Below, piece by piece: positions 1 to 6,927 of a stretch of DNA of 10,746 bases. The notes beneath the pieces were generated by a model, which was not told the origin of the DNA, made no database searches, and saw only the letters and a list, made by a program, of their open reading frames with translations. This DNA is from Trueperaceae bacterium (GTDB taxonomy: Bacteria; Deinococcota; Deinococci; Deinococcales; Trueperaceae). Position 1 is the first letter of the stretch, and each line of letters starts with the position of its first letter. The stretch covers positions 1 through 10,746 of the forward strand of contig PXAU01000331.1 of assembly GCA_003567075.1 (NCBI GenBank). The letters run 5' to 3'. The translations under genes and the position numbers were made by a program.

Positions 1-662
1 ACGATCTCGGTGGCGCCGGTGTTGACCAGCCGCTCGCCGATCGGTTCGCTGGTGTACTCGTCGAGGTAGGTGACCTTGGCGTTGGCCTCGACCACGATGA
101 GGGTGCGGTTGCCGGCCAGGCCGCCGCGGTCGTTGGTGAGGAAGGCGCCCAGCGGCAACTCGACCTCGACGTTCTTGGGCACGTACACGAAGGCCCCGTT
201 GGTCCAGAAGGCGGCGTTGAGGGCGGCGTACTTGTGCTGACCGTCGCCGGCGTTGACGACGCTGTAGAGGTGCGCGCGCACGAGATCCTCGTGATCGCGC
301 AGGGCGCTTCGTAGGTCGGTGAAGATGACGCCGGCCTGCTTCAGGCGCCGGTCCTGGTGCACCAGTTCACCGGCCTTGAACACAAGCGTGCCCTCGGCGT
401 CGGAGTCGGTGATGCGCATGCGAATGCGATCCGAGACGCTGCTGTCGTGCGGCGCCTCGGCCGGCGCCAAACCGTCGATGGCGAAGCGCTCGAGTTCGGT
501 GTAGCGCCAACGCTCGTCTCGGTTGTTGGGGAACGGAGTCGCCTGGTACGTGCGCCAGGCGGCGCGCCGCTCCTCGGCCAGCCAAGCCGGCTCGCCCAAG
601 CGCTCGATCAGCGCCTCGAGCGCCTCGCTCGTCAGGGCGCCGGTGTCGGTGAGGGTCGCCAC
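1..662 (-). CDS. sufD: SufD, Fe-S cluster assembly scaffold protein (C-terminus off the left edge)
   Basis: SufD pairs with SufB and SufC in the cytosolic SufBC2D complex that builds Fe-S clusters. SufD helps iron entry and completes the scaffold. Translating the minus strand from GTG 662 gives an open frame of 220 residues with no stop before the window edge, so roughly the C-terminal half is missing. Family hallmarks are the N-terminal RWRYTEL segment (about residues 51-57, typical of SufD) and the start of the beta-helix core with AALNAAFWTNGAFVYVP (about 146-162), which parallels AAINSAVWSGGSFVYVP in the neighbouring SufB. The GTG lies one base after the sufB TGA, which suggests translational coupling. 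A GGAAGGGAG stretch further upstream is a rather distant ribosome binding site. The conserved C-terminal functional residues of SufD lie outside the window and cannot be checked. Confidence 0.93.
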   Translation of the reverse strand, partial: MATLTDTGALTSEALEALIERLGEPAWLAEERRAAWRTYQATPFPNNRDERWRYTELERFAIDGLAPAEAPHDSSVSDRIRMRITDSDAEGTLVFKAGELVHQDRRLKQAGVIFTDLRSALRDHEDLVRAHLYSVVNAGDGQHKYAALNAAFWTNGAFVYVPKNVEVELPLGAFLTNDRGGLAGNRTLIVVEANAKVTYLDEYTSEPIGERLVNTGATEI

Positions 663-663
663 G

Positions 664-2100
664 TCAGCCGACGCTCCCTTCCATCTCGAGCTCGATCAGG
701 CGGTTGAGCTCGACGGCGTACTCGAGCGGCAGCTCCTTGGCGACGGGATCGAGGAAGCCGCGCACGATGAGCGCCATGGCGGCTTCTTCGGGAAGCCCGC
801 GCGACATCAGGTAGAAGATCTGCTCGTCGTTCAGCTTGGAGACGGTCGCCTCGTGCCCCACGTGGGCGGTCTTCTCGTTGATCTCGATGTAGGGGTAGGT
901 GTCGGTTCGCGCCTGTTCGTCGAGCAGCAACGCGTCGCATTCGACGTTGGAGCGGGCGTTGGTGGCGCCGGGGTGGATCTGCACCAGACCGCGGTAGGAG
1001 CTGCGGCCGGTGCCCTTGGAGATCGACTTGCTGACCACGCTGCTGGTGGTGTTGGGTGCGGCGTGGATCACCTTGGCGCCGGCGTCCTGGTGCTGGCCGT
1101 CGGTGGCGAAGGCGATCGACAGCACTTCGCCGTGGGCGCCTTCACCCAGCAGGTAGGTGCTGGGGTACTTCATGGTGGTCTTGGAGCCGAGGTTGCCGTC
1201 GAGCCAGCCCATCGAGCCGCCCTTCTGGACCAGGGCGCGCTGCGTGACCAGGTTGTAGACGTTGTGCGACCAGTTCTGGATGGTCGAGTAGCGCACGTTC
1301 GCGTGCTCCTTGACGATGATCTCGATCACGCCGGAGTGGAACGAGTCGCTGTTGTACGTCGGCGCGGTACAACCCTCGATGTAGTGGAACTTGCTGCCGG
1401 GCTCGCCGATGATGAGCGTGCGCTCGAACTGGCCCATCGACTGCGCGTTGATCAGGAAGTAAGCCTGCAGCGGAACGCTGACCTCGACGCCGGCGGGGAC
1501 GTACACGAAGGAACCACCCGACCAGACCGCGCTGTTGATGGCGGCGAAGTAGTTGTCCTCCGGAGGAATCACCGTGGCGAAGTGCTCCCTGAACAGCTCG
1601 GGGTGGTCCTTCATGCCCGTCTCGACGTCAAGGAAGATGACGCCGAGCTTCTCCCACTCCTCCTTGAGGCTGTGGTAGACCATCTCGCTCTCGTACTGGG
1701 CGCCGACGCCGGCGAGCATCTTCTGCTCCGCCTCAGGGATGCCGAGACGCTTGTAGGTCTCGAGCACCTCGGCGGGCACGTCGTCCCAGGAGTTGGTGCC
1801 CTTGCGGTCCTGCGGGCGGATGTAGAAGAAGATCTCGTCGAAGTTGAGGCTGGAGAGGTCCGGGCCCCAGCGCGGGCGGCCCTTCTTCTCGGCGATCTCG
1901 AGCGCGCGGAGCCGGAACTTGAGCATCCACTCCGGCTCGTTCTTCATGTAGCTGATCTTCTCGATGACGCGCTTGTTCAGCCCCTTCTCGGACTTGAAGG
2001 CGTAGTTCTCGGGAAGCTGGAAGTCGTACTGGCGGGTGTGCTCCATCCCCTCGAGCTTGGCTGCGTCGGGGTGGTCGTTCGGCATGCGCAAGTCAGCCAT
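664..2100 (-). CDS. sufB: SufB, Fe-S cluster scaffold protein
   Basis: SufB is the main scaffold of the SufBC2D complex. It receives persulfide sulfur from the cysteine desulfurase system and assembles the nascent cluster. The protein is 478 residues, normal for the family. The C-terminal block has the residues known to matter in E. coli SufB: Cys388 (E. coli Cys405) in NVECDALLLD, and His416-Glu417 (E. coli His433/Glu434) in GHEATVSKL, followed by FYLMSRGL. Cys244 in EGCTAPT matches the E. coli Cys254 region. The frame is open further upstream to 2235, but ATG 2100 (MADLRMPNDH) is preferred: it has GAGAGGA just upstream, and the upstream extension overlaps sufC and is proline/arginine-rich noise. 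The gene sits 64 bases after sufC and one base before sufD, as a sufCBD operon. Confidence 0.97.
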   Translation of the reverse strand: MADLRMPNDHPDAAKLEGMEHTRQYDFQLPENYAFKSEKGLNKRVIEKISYMKNEPEWMLKFRLRALEIAEKKGRPRWGPDLSSLNFDEIFFYIRPQDRKGTNSWDDVPAEVLETYKRLGIPEAEQKMLAGVGAQYESEMVYHSLKEEWEKLGVIFLDVETGMKDHPELFREHFATVIPPEDNYFAAINSAVWSGGSFVYVPAGVEVSVPLQAYFLINAQSMGQFERTLIIGEPGSKFHYIEGCTAPTYNSDSFHSGVIEIIVKEHANVRYSTIQNWSHNVYNLVTQRALVQKGGSMGWLDGNLGSKTTMKYPSTYLLGEGAHGEVLSIAFATDGQHQDAGAKVIHAAPNTTSSVVSKSISKGTGRSSYRGLVQIHPGATNARSNVECDALLLDEQARTDTYPYIEINEKTAHVGHEATVSKLNDEQIFYLMSRGLPEEAAMALIVRGFLDPVAKELPLEYAVELNRLIELEMEGSVG

Positions 2101-2164
2101 GATGGTTCCTCTCGCGGGTCGCGGGCGCGGGGGAGGTGAACGCTGGCACGGACACCGGCGCGGC

Positions 2165-2977
2165 TCAGGCCGGGGGGCCGACGCCGTCGCGGGCGGCGGC
2201 GTGCCCGTTGCCGGCGGGCAGGCCGTGCTTGTCACGGATCCAGTCGTAGCCCCTCTGATCGAGTTCCATGGCGAGCTCCTTGGGGCCGCTCTCGATGACG
2301 CGGCCGCTCGCCATCACGTGCACCTTGTCGGGGATGACGTAGTTGAGCAGGCGCTGGTAGTGGGTGATCACGAGCGCGCCGAAGTCGGGGCCGCGGGCGG
2401 CGTTGACGCCTTTGGCGACGACCTTGAGCGCGTCGACGTCGAGGCCCGAATCGGACTCGTCGAGGATGGCGTAGCGCGGTTCGAGCACCAGCAGCTGCAG
2501 CACCTCGGAGCGCTTCTTCTCGCCTCCCGAGAAGCCCTCGTGCAGGTTGCGCTCGATGATCGACTCGTCCCAGTCGAGCGCCTTCACGGCCCGCTGGAGC
2601 TTGGTGTAGAACTCCATGACGCCGATCTCGTCGCCTTCCTCGCGTCGCGCGTTGAGCGCGAGCCGCAGGAAGTTGGCGATGGAGACGCCGGGCACCTCGA
2701 CCGGGTACTGGAAGGCCAGGTAGAGGCCGGCGCGGGCGCGCTCGTCGGGCTCCATCTCGAGCACGCTCTCGCCGTCGATGAGGATGTCACCCTCGACGAC
2801 CTCGTAGCTCGGGTCGCCGGCCATGATCTTCGCCAGCGTCGACTTGCCCGAACCGTTGGGCCCCATGAGCGCGTGCACCTCGCCGCGCGGTACGAGCAGG
2901 TCGACGCCCTTGAGGATCGTCTCGCCGCCCTCGATGCGGGCGTGCAGGTGCTTGATCTCGAGCTGCTTGTCGCTCAT
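2165..2977 (-). CDS. sufC: SufC, ABC-type ATPase of the Suf Fe-S assembly complex
   Basis: SufC is the soluble ABC ATPase that binds SufB and SufD and drives the conformational change needed for cluster assembly. It is not a transporter. Visible motifs in the 270-residue protein are Walker A GPNGSGKST (39-47), Q-loop FQYP (Gln90), signature FSGGEKKR (149-156), Walker B AILDESDSGLD (about 170-180, Asp173/Glu174), and the switch histidine in THYQRLL (His206). LDESDSGLD and FSGGEKKR are characteristic of SufC rather than of transporter ATPases. The start ATG 2977 has AGAGGTGA five bases upstream. After the usual ending near GYDWIRDKHG there is an extra tail of about 20 Gly/Ala-rich residues, so the protein is somewhat longer than the roughly 250 residues typical of the family. 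It is the first gene of sufCBD. Confidence 0.97.
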   Translation of the reverse strand: MSDKQLEIKHLHARIEGGETILKGVDLLVPRGEVHALMGPNGSGKSTLAKIMAGDPSYEVVEGDILIDGESVLEMEPDERARAGLYLAFQYPVEVPGVSIANFLRLALNARREEGDEIGVMEFYTKLQRAVKALDWDESIIERNLHEGFSGGEKKRSEVLQLLVLEPRYAILDESDSGLDVDALKVVAKGVNAARGPDFGALVITHYQRLLNYVIPDKVHVMASGRVIESGPKELAMELDQRGYDWIRDKHGLPAGNGHAAARDGVGPPA

Positions 2978-3259
2978 CGCTTCACCTCTGTTGGTGCGTC
3001 TCGTGGCCGTGTGGACCGCATGCGATCAACGGCCGACGCGTGGGATCGATGGTACGTGCCGGACCCGGGGGCATCGCGTCGTCTGGCGCGGGGGCACGTC
3101 GCCGCTTCGGGGTCGAGCCGAGGCGTCACGGCGTGGCCGTTTCTCGGACTCGTTCCGATTCGGAGTATATACCGAGTTGCGCGCTCGGATATGGAAGCCA
3201 TGACGCAGGTTCGTCCAAGCCCGCGCCGCCGTGGCCGCCTCAGCGCCGCCGTGGCCGCC
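2978..3259 (-). other. Intergenic leader region upstream of sufC
   Basis: These 282 bases separate the kinase stop from the sufC start. I see no convincing coding frame on either strand. The open frames crossing it are antisense shadows and lack family resemblance. On the minus strand it holds a candidate -10 box near 3164-3169, then about 180 bases of GC-rich leader. Part of the 20-bp tandem repeat at the kinase 3' end lies at its right edge. I recognise no known riboswitch in the leader. Confidence 0.6.
3160..3188 (-). promoter_or_regulatory. Candidate sufCBD promoter -10 with overlapping inverted repeats
   Basis: On the minus strand, TATACT (plus 3169-3164) is a good -10 hexamer and the only AT-rich patch in this gap. 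No convincing -35 is seen at 17 bases. Two inverted repeats overlap the site: TCGG-N8-CCGA (3160-3175), centred on the -10, and CCGAG-N7-CTCGG (3172-3188), in the spacer. Such symmetry over a -10 would suit a repressor. Regulation of suf operons by Fe-S-sensing regulators (SufR, IscR) is known in other bacteria, but I cannot match this site to a published consensus. A start near 3157 would leave a leader of about 180 bases. Confidence 0.4.
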
Positions 3260-3271
3260 TCAGCGCCGCCG
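3223..3271. repeat. 20-bp tandem repeat, 2.4 copies, over the kinase stop codon
   Basis: The unit GCGCCGCCGTGGCCGCCTCA occurs at 3223-3242 and 3243-3262 without mismatch, followed by a partial copy at 3263-3271. Each full unit carries a TCA, which reads as TGA on the minus strand. The copy at 3260-3262 is the kinase stop codon. The period is not a multiple of three. It looks like a replication-slippage duplication of the gene end. Confidence 0.9.
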
Positions 3272-4285
3272 GCGCCAGAACCAGAACGAGCGTCGTTTCG
3301 GTGGCCCGGACGCATCCGTGGCAGGCGCCGACGCCGGCTCGCGGACTGGCGCCTCGCGCCCAGCCGGGCGGCGGGCATCAGGCTCGTCGGGACCCCACAG
3401 GACCTCCGGCGACGGCGTCGGGCTGCGGCCGGCGCGGCCGGTCGGCGGTGCCGCCGCAGCCGCGCTCGGCGGCTCGAGACCGGCGGCCGCGCGGTACGCA
3501 TCGAGGAACGCCCGCACCGTTTGGAACCGCCGCGCGGCGTCGCGCGACATCGCCTGCATCACCACCGCGCTCACGCGCCGCGACAGCTCCGGCCGCAGTT
3601 GGCGCAGCTCGCGCGGGAGCGCGGTCATGTGCGCCACCATCAGGGCGTCGTAGCTCTCTCCCACGAAGGGTCGCGCTCCGGCCAGCACCTCGTAAGCGAG
3701 CACGCCCAGGCTGTAGATGTCGCTCTGTAGCGACGAGGGAGCCCCCCCGAACACCTCGGGCGCCATGTAGAAGGCCGTGCCAACGCGCTCCTGCGATGCC
3801 TCGGCCGCGAACACCCCGGTCCCGAAGTCGCCCAGCTTGGCAGCGCCGTCGTCGGACACGAACACGTTGGCCGGCTTGACGTCGCGGTGGAGCACGTTGC
3901 GTTCGTGCGCGTGCTGGAGCCCCGCCGCCACCCCGGCGACCAAGGTCACCGCCTGCAGCAGCGGCAGCTTGCCTCGCTCGAGCAGCAGTTGGTCGAGCGT
4001 CCCGCCGGCGCAGTACTCCAGCGCCAGGAACGCGCCCGGGCCCGTGGGGCGACCATCGAAGGCGCGCACCACGTGCGGGTGCTCGAGCTTGAGGGTGATC
4101 TGCACCTCGTTCTCGAACATCCGCCGCAACACCGGATCGGCCAGTGCTTCCGGCCGCGGCAGCTTGAGCGCAACCATCGTCTCGCTGCCCTGTGCTCGGG
4201 CCAGCCAAGCGACCGCCGTCTGACCGGCGCCGAGGCGCTGGACCAGTTCGTAGCCGTCGGGGATGGTGCTCGGTGCCTGCTCCAC
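3260..4285 (-). CDS. Hanks-type serine/threonine protein kinase, soluble
   Basis: This is a eukaryotic-like Ser/Thr kinase of 341 residues that phosphorylates unknown protein targets. The catalytic domain covers about residues 12-268 and looks active. It has the Gly-rich loop GAGQTAV (19-25), catalytic Lys41 in VALK, a helix-C glutamate (Glu58 or Glu60), catalytic loop HRDVKPAN (133-140, Asp135, Asn140), DFG (153-155) and APE (175-177). The remaining 70 or so residues are a Pro/Ala/Arg-rich tail ending in SFWFWRRRR. No transmembrane helix or extracellular PASTA-type sensor follows, unlike PknB-class kinases. The start is GTG 4285, 20 bases after the stop of the upstream hydrolase gene. The ribosome binding site is weak, so coupling to the upstream gene is plausible. 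The substrate cannot be told from sequence. Confidence 0.93.
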   Translation of the reverse strand: MEQAPSTIPDGYELVQRLGAGQTAVAWLARAQGSETMVALKLPRPEALADPVLRRMFENEVQITLKLEHPHVVRAFDGRPTGPGAFLALEYCAGGTLDQLLLERGKLPLLQAVTLVAGVAAGLQHAHERNVLHRDVKPANVFVSDDGAAKLGDFGTGVFAAEASQERVGTAFYMAPEVFGGAPSSLQSDIYSLGVLAYEVLAGARPFVGESYDALMVAHMTALPRELRQLRPELSRRVSAVVMQAMSRDAARRFQTVRAFLDAYRAAAGLEPPSAAAAAPPTGRAGRSPTPSPEVLWGPDEPDARRPAGREAPVREPASAPATDASGPPKRRSFWFWRRRR

Positions 4286-4305
4286 GGTGGGTCCGCCGGG
4301 CGGCG

Positions 4306-4980
4306 TCAGAGCTCCAGGCTCTCGCCCGGGGCCAGCGCGTGGGCGCGCGCCTCCGTTTCGGCCTCGACGCGCTCGGCGAAGGCGTGCGCGTCCTGCTCGA
4401 TGGGCGGGAAGGTATCGTAGTGGATGGGGACCACGTGCCGCGGGCCGAGCAGCCGCACGGCGTCCAGCGCTTCGGACGGCCCCATCGTGAAGTGGTCACC
4501 GATCGGCAAGAGCGCCACGTCGATGCCGTGCTTGGCGACCAGGGCGAGGTCGGAGAAGAGCGCGGTGTCGCCGGCGTGGAAGACCGTCACCCCACCCATG
4601 CGCACCACGACGCCCATGGGCGTACCGCCGTAGCTCCCGTCGGCGAAGCCGCTCGAGTGCCAAGCCGGCGTGAAGGTCACCCGACCGAAGGGGAAGTCGG
4701 CGCCGCCGCCGACGTTCATGCCTACGCCCTCGACGCCGTCGCGCCCCAGACGCCCCACCACCTCCACCGCCGCGATGAGCGTGGCGCCACAGCGCCGCGC
4801 GATGTCGACGGTGTCGCCCACGTGGTCGGCGTGTGCGTGGGTGAGGATCACGTGACTCGGCGACAACGAGGCTGGCGTCGTCACCGCGTTCGGGTTCCCA
4901 CTCAGGAAGGGATCGATCAGGATGTCGTGGTCGGCATGCTGCAGCCGCACGGCCGCATGCCCGAGGAACGTCAGCTTCAT
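4306..4980 (-). CDS. Metal-dependent hydrolase, metallo-beta-lactamase fold (UPF0173 type)
   Basis: This is a predicted cytosolic metal-dependent hydrolase of 224 residues, very close to the usual length of the UPF0173/YtkL-like group. Its natural substrate is not established. The metal-binding set is intact: THAHADH (47-53, the HxHxDH motif), His108 in PAWHS, Asp138 in HAGDT, and His187 in PIHYDTFPPI. The start MKLTFLGHAAV and the PIHYDTFP segment are typical of this group. ATG 4980 is chosen because GGGAGG lies four bases upstream and the family begins here. The frame stays open upstream to 5355, but that extension is antisense-like Arg/Gly-rich sequence overlapping the next gene. It lies 92 bases after the membrane protein gene and 20 bases before the kinase gene, in what looks like one transcription unit. 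Confidence 0.93.
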   Translation of the reverse strand: MKLTFLGHAAVRLQHADHDILIDPFLSGNPNAVTTPASLSPSHVILTHAHADHVGDTVDIARRCGATLIAAVEVVGRLGRDGVEGVGMNVGGGADFPFGRVTFTPAWHSSGFADGSYGGTPMGVVVRMGGVTVFHAGDTALFSDLALVAKHGIDVALLPIGDHFTMGPSEALDAVRLLGPRHVVPIHYDTFPPIEQDAHAFAERVEAETEARAHALAPGESLEL

Positions 4981-5000
4981 GGCACCTCCCATGCCACGCG

Positions 5001-5025
5001 CACGATCGTGGCCGGCACGATAGCA
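5001..5025 (-). promoter_or_regulatory. Candidate extended -10 promoter and palindrome before the hydrolase gene
   Basis: Reading the minus strand, TGCTATCGT (plus 5025-5017) fits an extended -10 (TGN plus TATCGT). No clear -35 is seen. Next to it are a perfect 10-bp palindrome CACGATCGTG (5001-5010) and a spaced inverted repeat ATCGTG-N5-CACGAT (5005-5021) that overlaps the -10. The layout suggests a repressor site near the transcription start, about 20-45 bases ahead of the hydrolase ATG. Confidence 0.35.
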
Positions 5026-5072
5026 CGCGCCGTCGAGACGCCGCCCGCACCCTGGCGACGGCCGCCGAAGGC

Positions 5073-5414
5073 TCAGACCGGACGCAGGTAGAGCAGCGCC
5101 AGGTAGTAGACCACGCTCAGCGCCACCGGTGCCCCGGCCACCCCGAGCGAAGCGAGGTCCTTCTTCAACGCAACCAGGGCCGCGCCCAGCACCAGGCTCA
5201 CCAGGAACACGGCGGGGTAGGCCAGGAACAACACCCGCCAGGCGCCCTCGAGCTGCAGCAGCACGATGGTGCCCGCGTTGCCAGTCAGCAGCCCGATGGC
5301 GCCCATGACCCAGAAGTACAGCAGGCCGCCACCGCCGAGTAGCATCAACACCCACCCGTAGACGGTAGGGGAGCGATCGTTCAGGTCCAAGCCGCTGGGG
5401 AACGCTTCATCCAT
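5073..5414 (-). CDS. Small integral membrane protein, three predicted helices, function unknown
   Basis: I do not recognise a family for this 113-residue protein. Hydrophobic stretches at about 19-43 (containing YGWVLMLLGGGGLLYFWVMG), 61-83 and 93-111 suggest three membrane helices with a short acidic N-terminal tail and almost no soluble domain. ATG 5414 is preferred over the upstream frame start at 5468: GAGGA lies about seven bases upstream, and the extra 18 residues would be Arg-rich and read through a large palindrome. It is the first gene of the minus-strand run that continues to the hydrolase and kinase. There is no visible catalytic motif. The position makes a partner or target of the kinase conceivable, but nothing in the sequence shows it. 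Confidence 0.75.
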   Translation of the reverse strand: MDEAFPSGLDLNDRSPTVYGWVLMLLGGGGLLYFWVMGAIGLLTGNAGTIVLLQLEGAWRVLFLAYPAVFLVSLVLGAALVALKKDLASLGVAGAPVALSVVYYLALLYLRPV

Positions 5415-5437
5415 GATGCCGTCCTCACGCGCACCCA

Positions 5438-5459
5438 CGCGCGCCTGCGCAGGCGCGCG
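5438..5459. repeat. Perfect 22-bp palindrome in the leader of the membrane protein gene
   Basis: The arms are CGCGCGCCTGC and its exact reverse complement, joined without a spacer. The palindrome lies 24 bases before ATG 5414 and downstream of the candidate promoter, so it would be transcribed. It could act as an operator in DNA or as a stable hairpin just ahead of the ribosome binding site in RNA. No T-run follows on the minus strand, so it is not a standard terminator. Confidence 0.8.
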
Positions 5460-5478
5460 GACGCGCATCGATGCAGGT

Positions 5479-5510
5479 AGTCTAGCAAGCCGAACCTAGG
5501 CGGTCGTCAA
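5479..5510 (-). promoter_or_regulatory. Candidate promoter for the minus-strand membrane protein gene
   Basis: On the minus strand, TTGACG (plus 5510-5505) resembles a -35 box, and TGCTAGACT (plus 5487-5479) resembles an extended -10. The spacer of 20 bases is longer than ideal, so the TGN extension would have to compensate. It lies in the 142-base divergent gap between the membrane protein gene and the LuxR-type regulator. I found no equally good promoter pointing toward the regulator. Confidence 0.35.
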
Positions 5511-5556
5511 AGCGCCGGCACGAGCCGCCCACTTGGTAGGCTCGCCAGGAGGCACC

Positions 5557-6927
5557 GTGCCGGGCTTTCCCACCACCAAGCTACGGGTGCCGCGCGCCCC
5601 GCCGACGGCCATCGCTAGGCCGCGGCTCGAGGCGCTGCTCGACGCTGCGCGCGAGACGCTGCGGGCGACGTTGCTGGTGGCCCCGGCCGGCTACGGCAAG
5701 ACCACCTTGGTGAGCACCTGGTTGCGCCGGCACCGCGGCGCCGTGGCCTGGTTCGGGCTCGATCCGGGCGACGACGACGGGCGCGATCCCGAGCGACTGG
5801 TAGCTGGCTGGCTCCGGGCCGCGCTGGCGAGCGCGGGCGCTTGGGATGACGGCGCAGCGGCCGACGCCGATCACCTCGCCCAGGCCCTACGCGGGGGGGA
5901 AGCAAGCCCCGTTGCGCCGGCCGACCCCAGCGCACTCGCGGCGGCCCTGGAGACGAGCGGCTGGCGCGGCAGCGTCGTCCTCGACGACGCGCACCACCTG
6001 AGCGCTGGAGCCGCTGCAGCACTGGGGAGCTGGGTGGAGCGCGCGCCCGAAGGGGTGCACACGCTGGTGCTGGCGCGACAGGCGCCGCCGCTGCCGGTGG
6101 CACGCTGGCTGGCGCGCGGGGAGGCCGAACTGGTGGGGCCAGACGCGCTGCGCCTCGATCCTGACGAGGGGCGGGCCCTGGTGGCCGCCCTCCTCCCCCA
6201 GCTCGCGCAAGCGCACGCCGACATGCTCGTGGCAAGGGTCGAGGGCTGGCCCGCGGGCGTCCAGTTGGCTGCCCGCTCGCTCCGCGGCAAGGCCGATCCC
6301 GTCGACCTCATCGAGCGCTTCACGGGCACCGATCGGTACGTCCTGGCGTTCCTGACGGAGGAGGTGCTGCTACGGCTGCCCGACGATCTGCACGAGGCCG
6401 CCCTGCTGTTGGCCGGCGAAGCGCGCCTCTGCAGCAACCTGGTCAGCGCCCTTACGGGGCGCCCCGACGGCGCCGCCGTGCTGTCGCAGCTCGAGGCCCA
6501 TGAGGCGTTCCTCGAGCGGCTCGAGTCGAGCGACGACGAGGGTCCCTGGTTCCGCTTCCCGGACTTCTTCCGGGACCTGTTGGCGCACCGCCTGGCGCTG
6601 AGCCGCCCCGATCTGCCTCCGCAGCTCGCGGCGCGCGCCGCGAGCTGGTGGCGCCAGCGCGCGCAACGTCGCGACGGAGCCGCGGCGACGCCCACCGGCA
6701 CCGGCGCCGGCGCCATGGCGGCGAGCCCGGTCGCGGACGACCTCACCGAACGCGAGCAGCAGGTGCTGGTGCTGCTGGCAGCGGGCGCCAGCACCAAGGC
6801 CATCGCCCGGCGCCTCGACCTCTCGCCGAACACGATCAAGACCCATACGCGACACGTGTTCGAGAAGCTGGGCGTGCGCAACCGCACCGAAGCGGCGGCG
6901 CGCGCGCGCGACCTCGGGCTGCTCTAG
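5557..6927 (+). CDS. Shortened MalT/LAL-type LuxR transcriptional regulator lacking the TPR sensor domain
   Basis: The protein has 456 residues against roughly 850-900 for MalT/LAL regulators. The N-terminus (TTKLRVPRAPPTAIARPRLE) and the STAND-type NTPase are typical: Walker A APAGYGKTT (42-50) and Walker B VVLDDAH (about 140-146). A winged-helix part follows at about 260-350 (LTEEVLLRLPDDL to FRDLLAHRL), where the usual YHHLF-like signature reads RFPDFF. Then comes an Arg/Ala/Gly/Pro-rich linker (about 365-392) and a complete LuxR/GerE HTH (about 394-456, LTEREQQVL, SPNTIKTHTRHVFEKLGV). The long TPR sensor domain that binds inducer in MalT is absent, and the frame is continuous. Start GTG 5557 is chosen because a perfect AGGAGG lies four bases upstream. 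TTG 5533 is a weaker alternative. It should be a DNA-binding regulator controlled by nucleotide or by a protein partner. Confidence 0.9.
   Translation: MPGFPTTKLRVPRAPPTAIARPRLEALLDAARETLRATLLVAPAGYGKTTLVSTWLRRHRGAVAWFGLDPGDDDGRDPERLVAGWLRAALASAGAWDDGAAADADHLAQALRGGEASPVAPADPSALAAALETSGWRGSVVLDDAHHLSAGAAAALGSWVERAPEGVHTLVLARQAPPLPVARWLARGEAELVGPDALRLDPDEGRALVAALLPQLAQAHADMLVARVEGWPAGVQLAARSLRGKADPVDLIERFTGTDRYVLAFLTEEVLLRLPDDLHEAALLLAGEARLCSNLVSALTGRPDGAAVLSQLEAHEAFLERLESSDDEGPWFRFPDFFRDLLAHRLALSRPDLPPQLAARAASWWRQRAQRRDGAAATPTGTGAGAMAASPVADDLTEREQQVLVLLAAGASTKAIARRLDLSPNTIKTHTRHVFEKLGVRNRTEAAARARDLGLL

Noticed and set aside
523..3730. Long plus-strand open frames (523-2139 and 2036-3730) opposite sufB and sufC.
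   Set aside because: They are antisense to clearly recognised genes. Their Val/Asp/Leu/Arg-rich composition is the usual mirror of high-GC coding DNA, and no domain is recognisable.
3040..3879. Plus-strand open frame of 279 residues across the suf leader and kinase gene.
   Set aside because: It is Arg/Pro/Ala-rich and antisense to the kinase, with no domain. Its first part only crosses the intergenic leader.
6650..6725. A frameshift or pseudogene at the linker of the short LuxR-type regulator.
   Set aside because: The frame is continuous from the NTPase through to the HTH without a stop. Missing sequence can be explained by an in-frame loss but not by a visible frameshift.
5871..6887. Minus-strand open frame of 338 residues opposite the LuxR-type regulator.
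   Set aside because: It is a Ser/Arg/Ala-rich antisense shadow. The plus strand has clear NTPase and HTH motifs and a perfect ribosome binding site.
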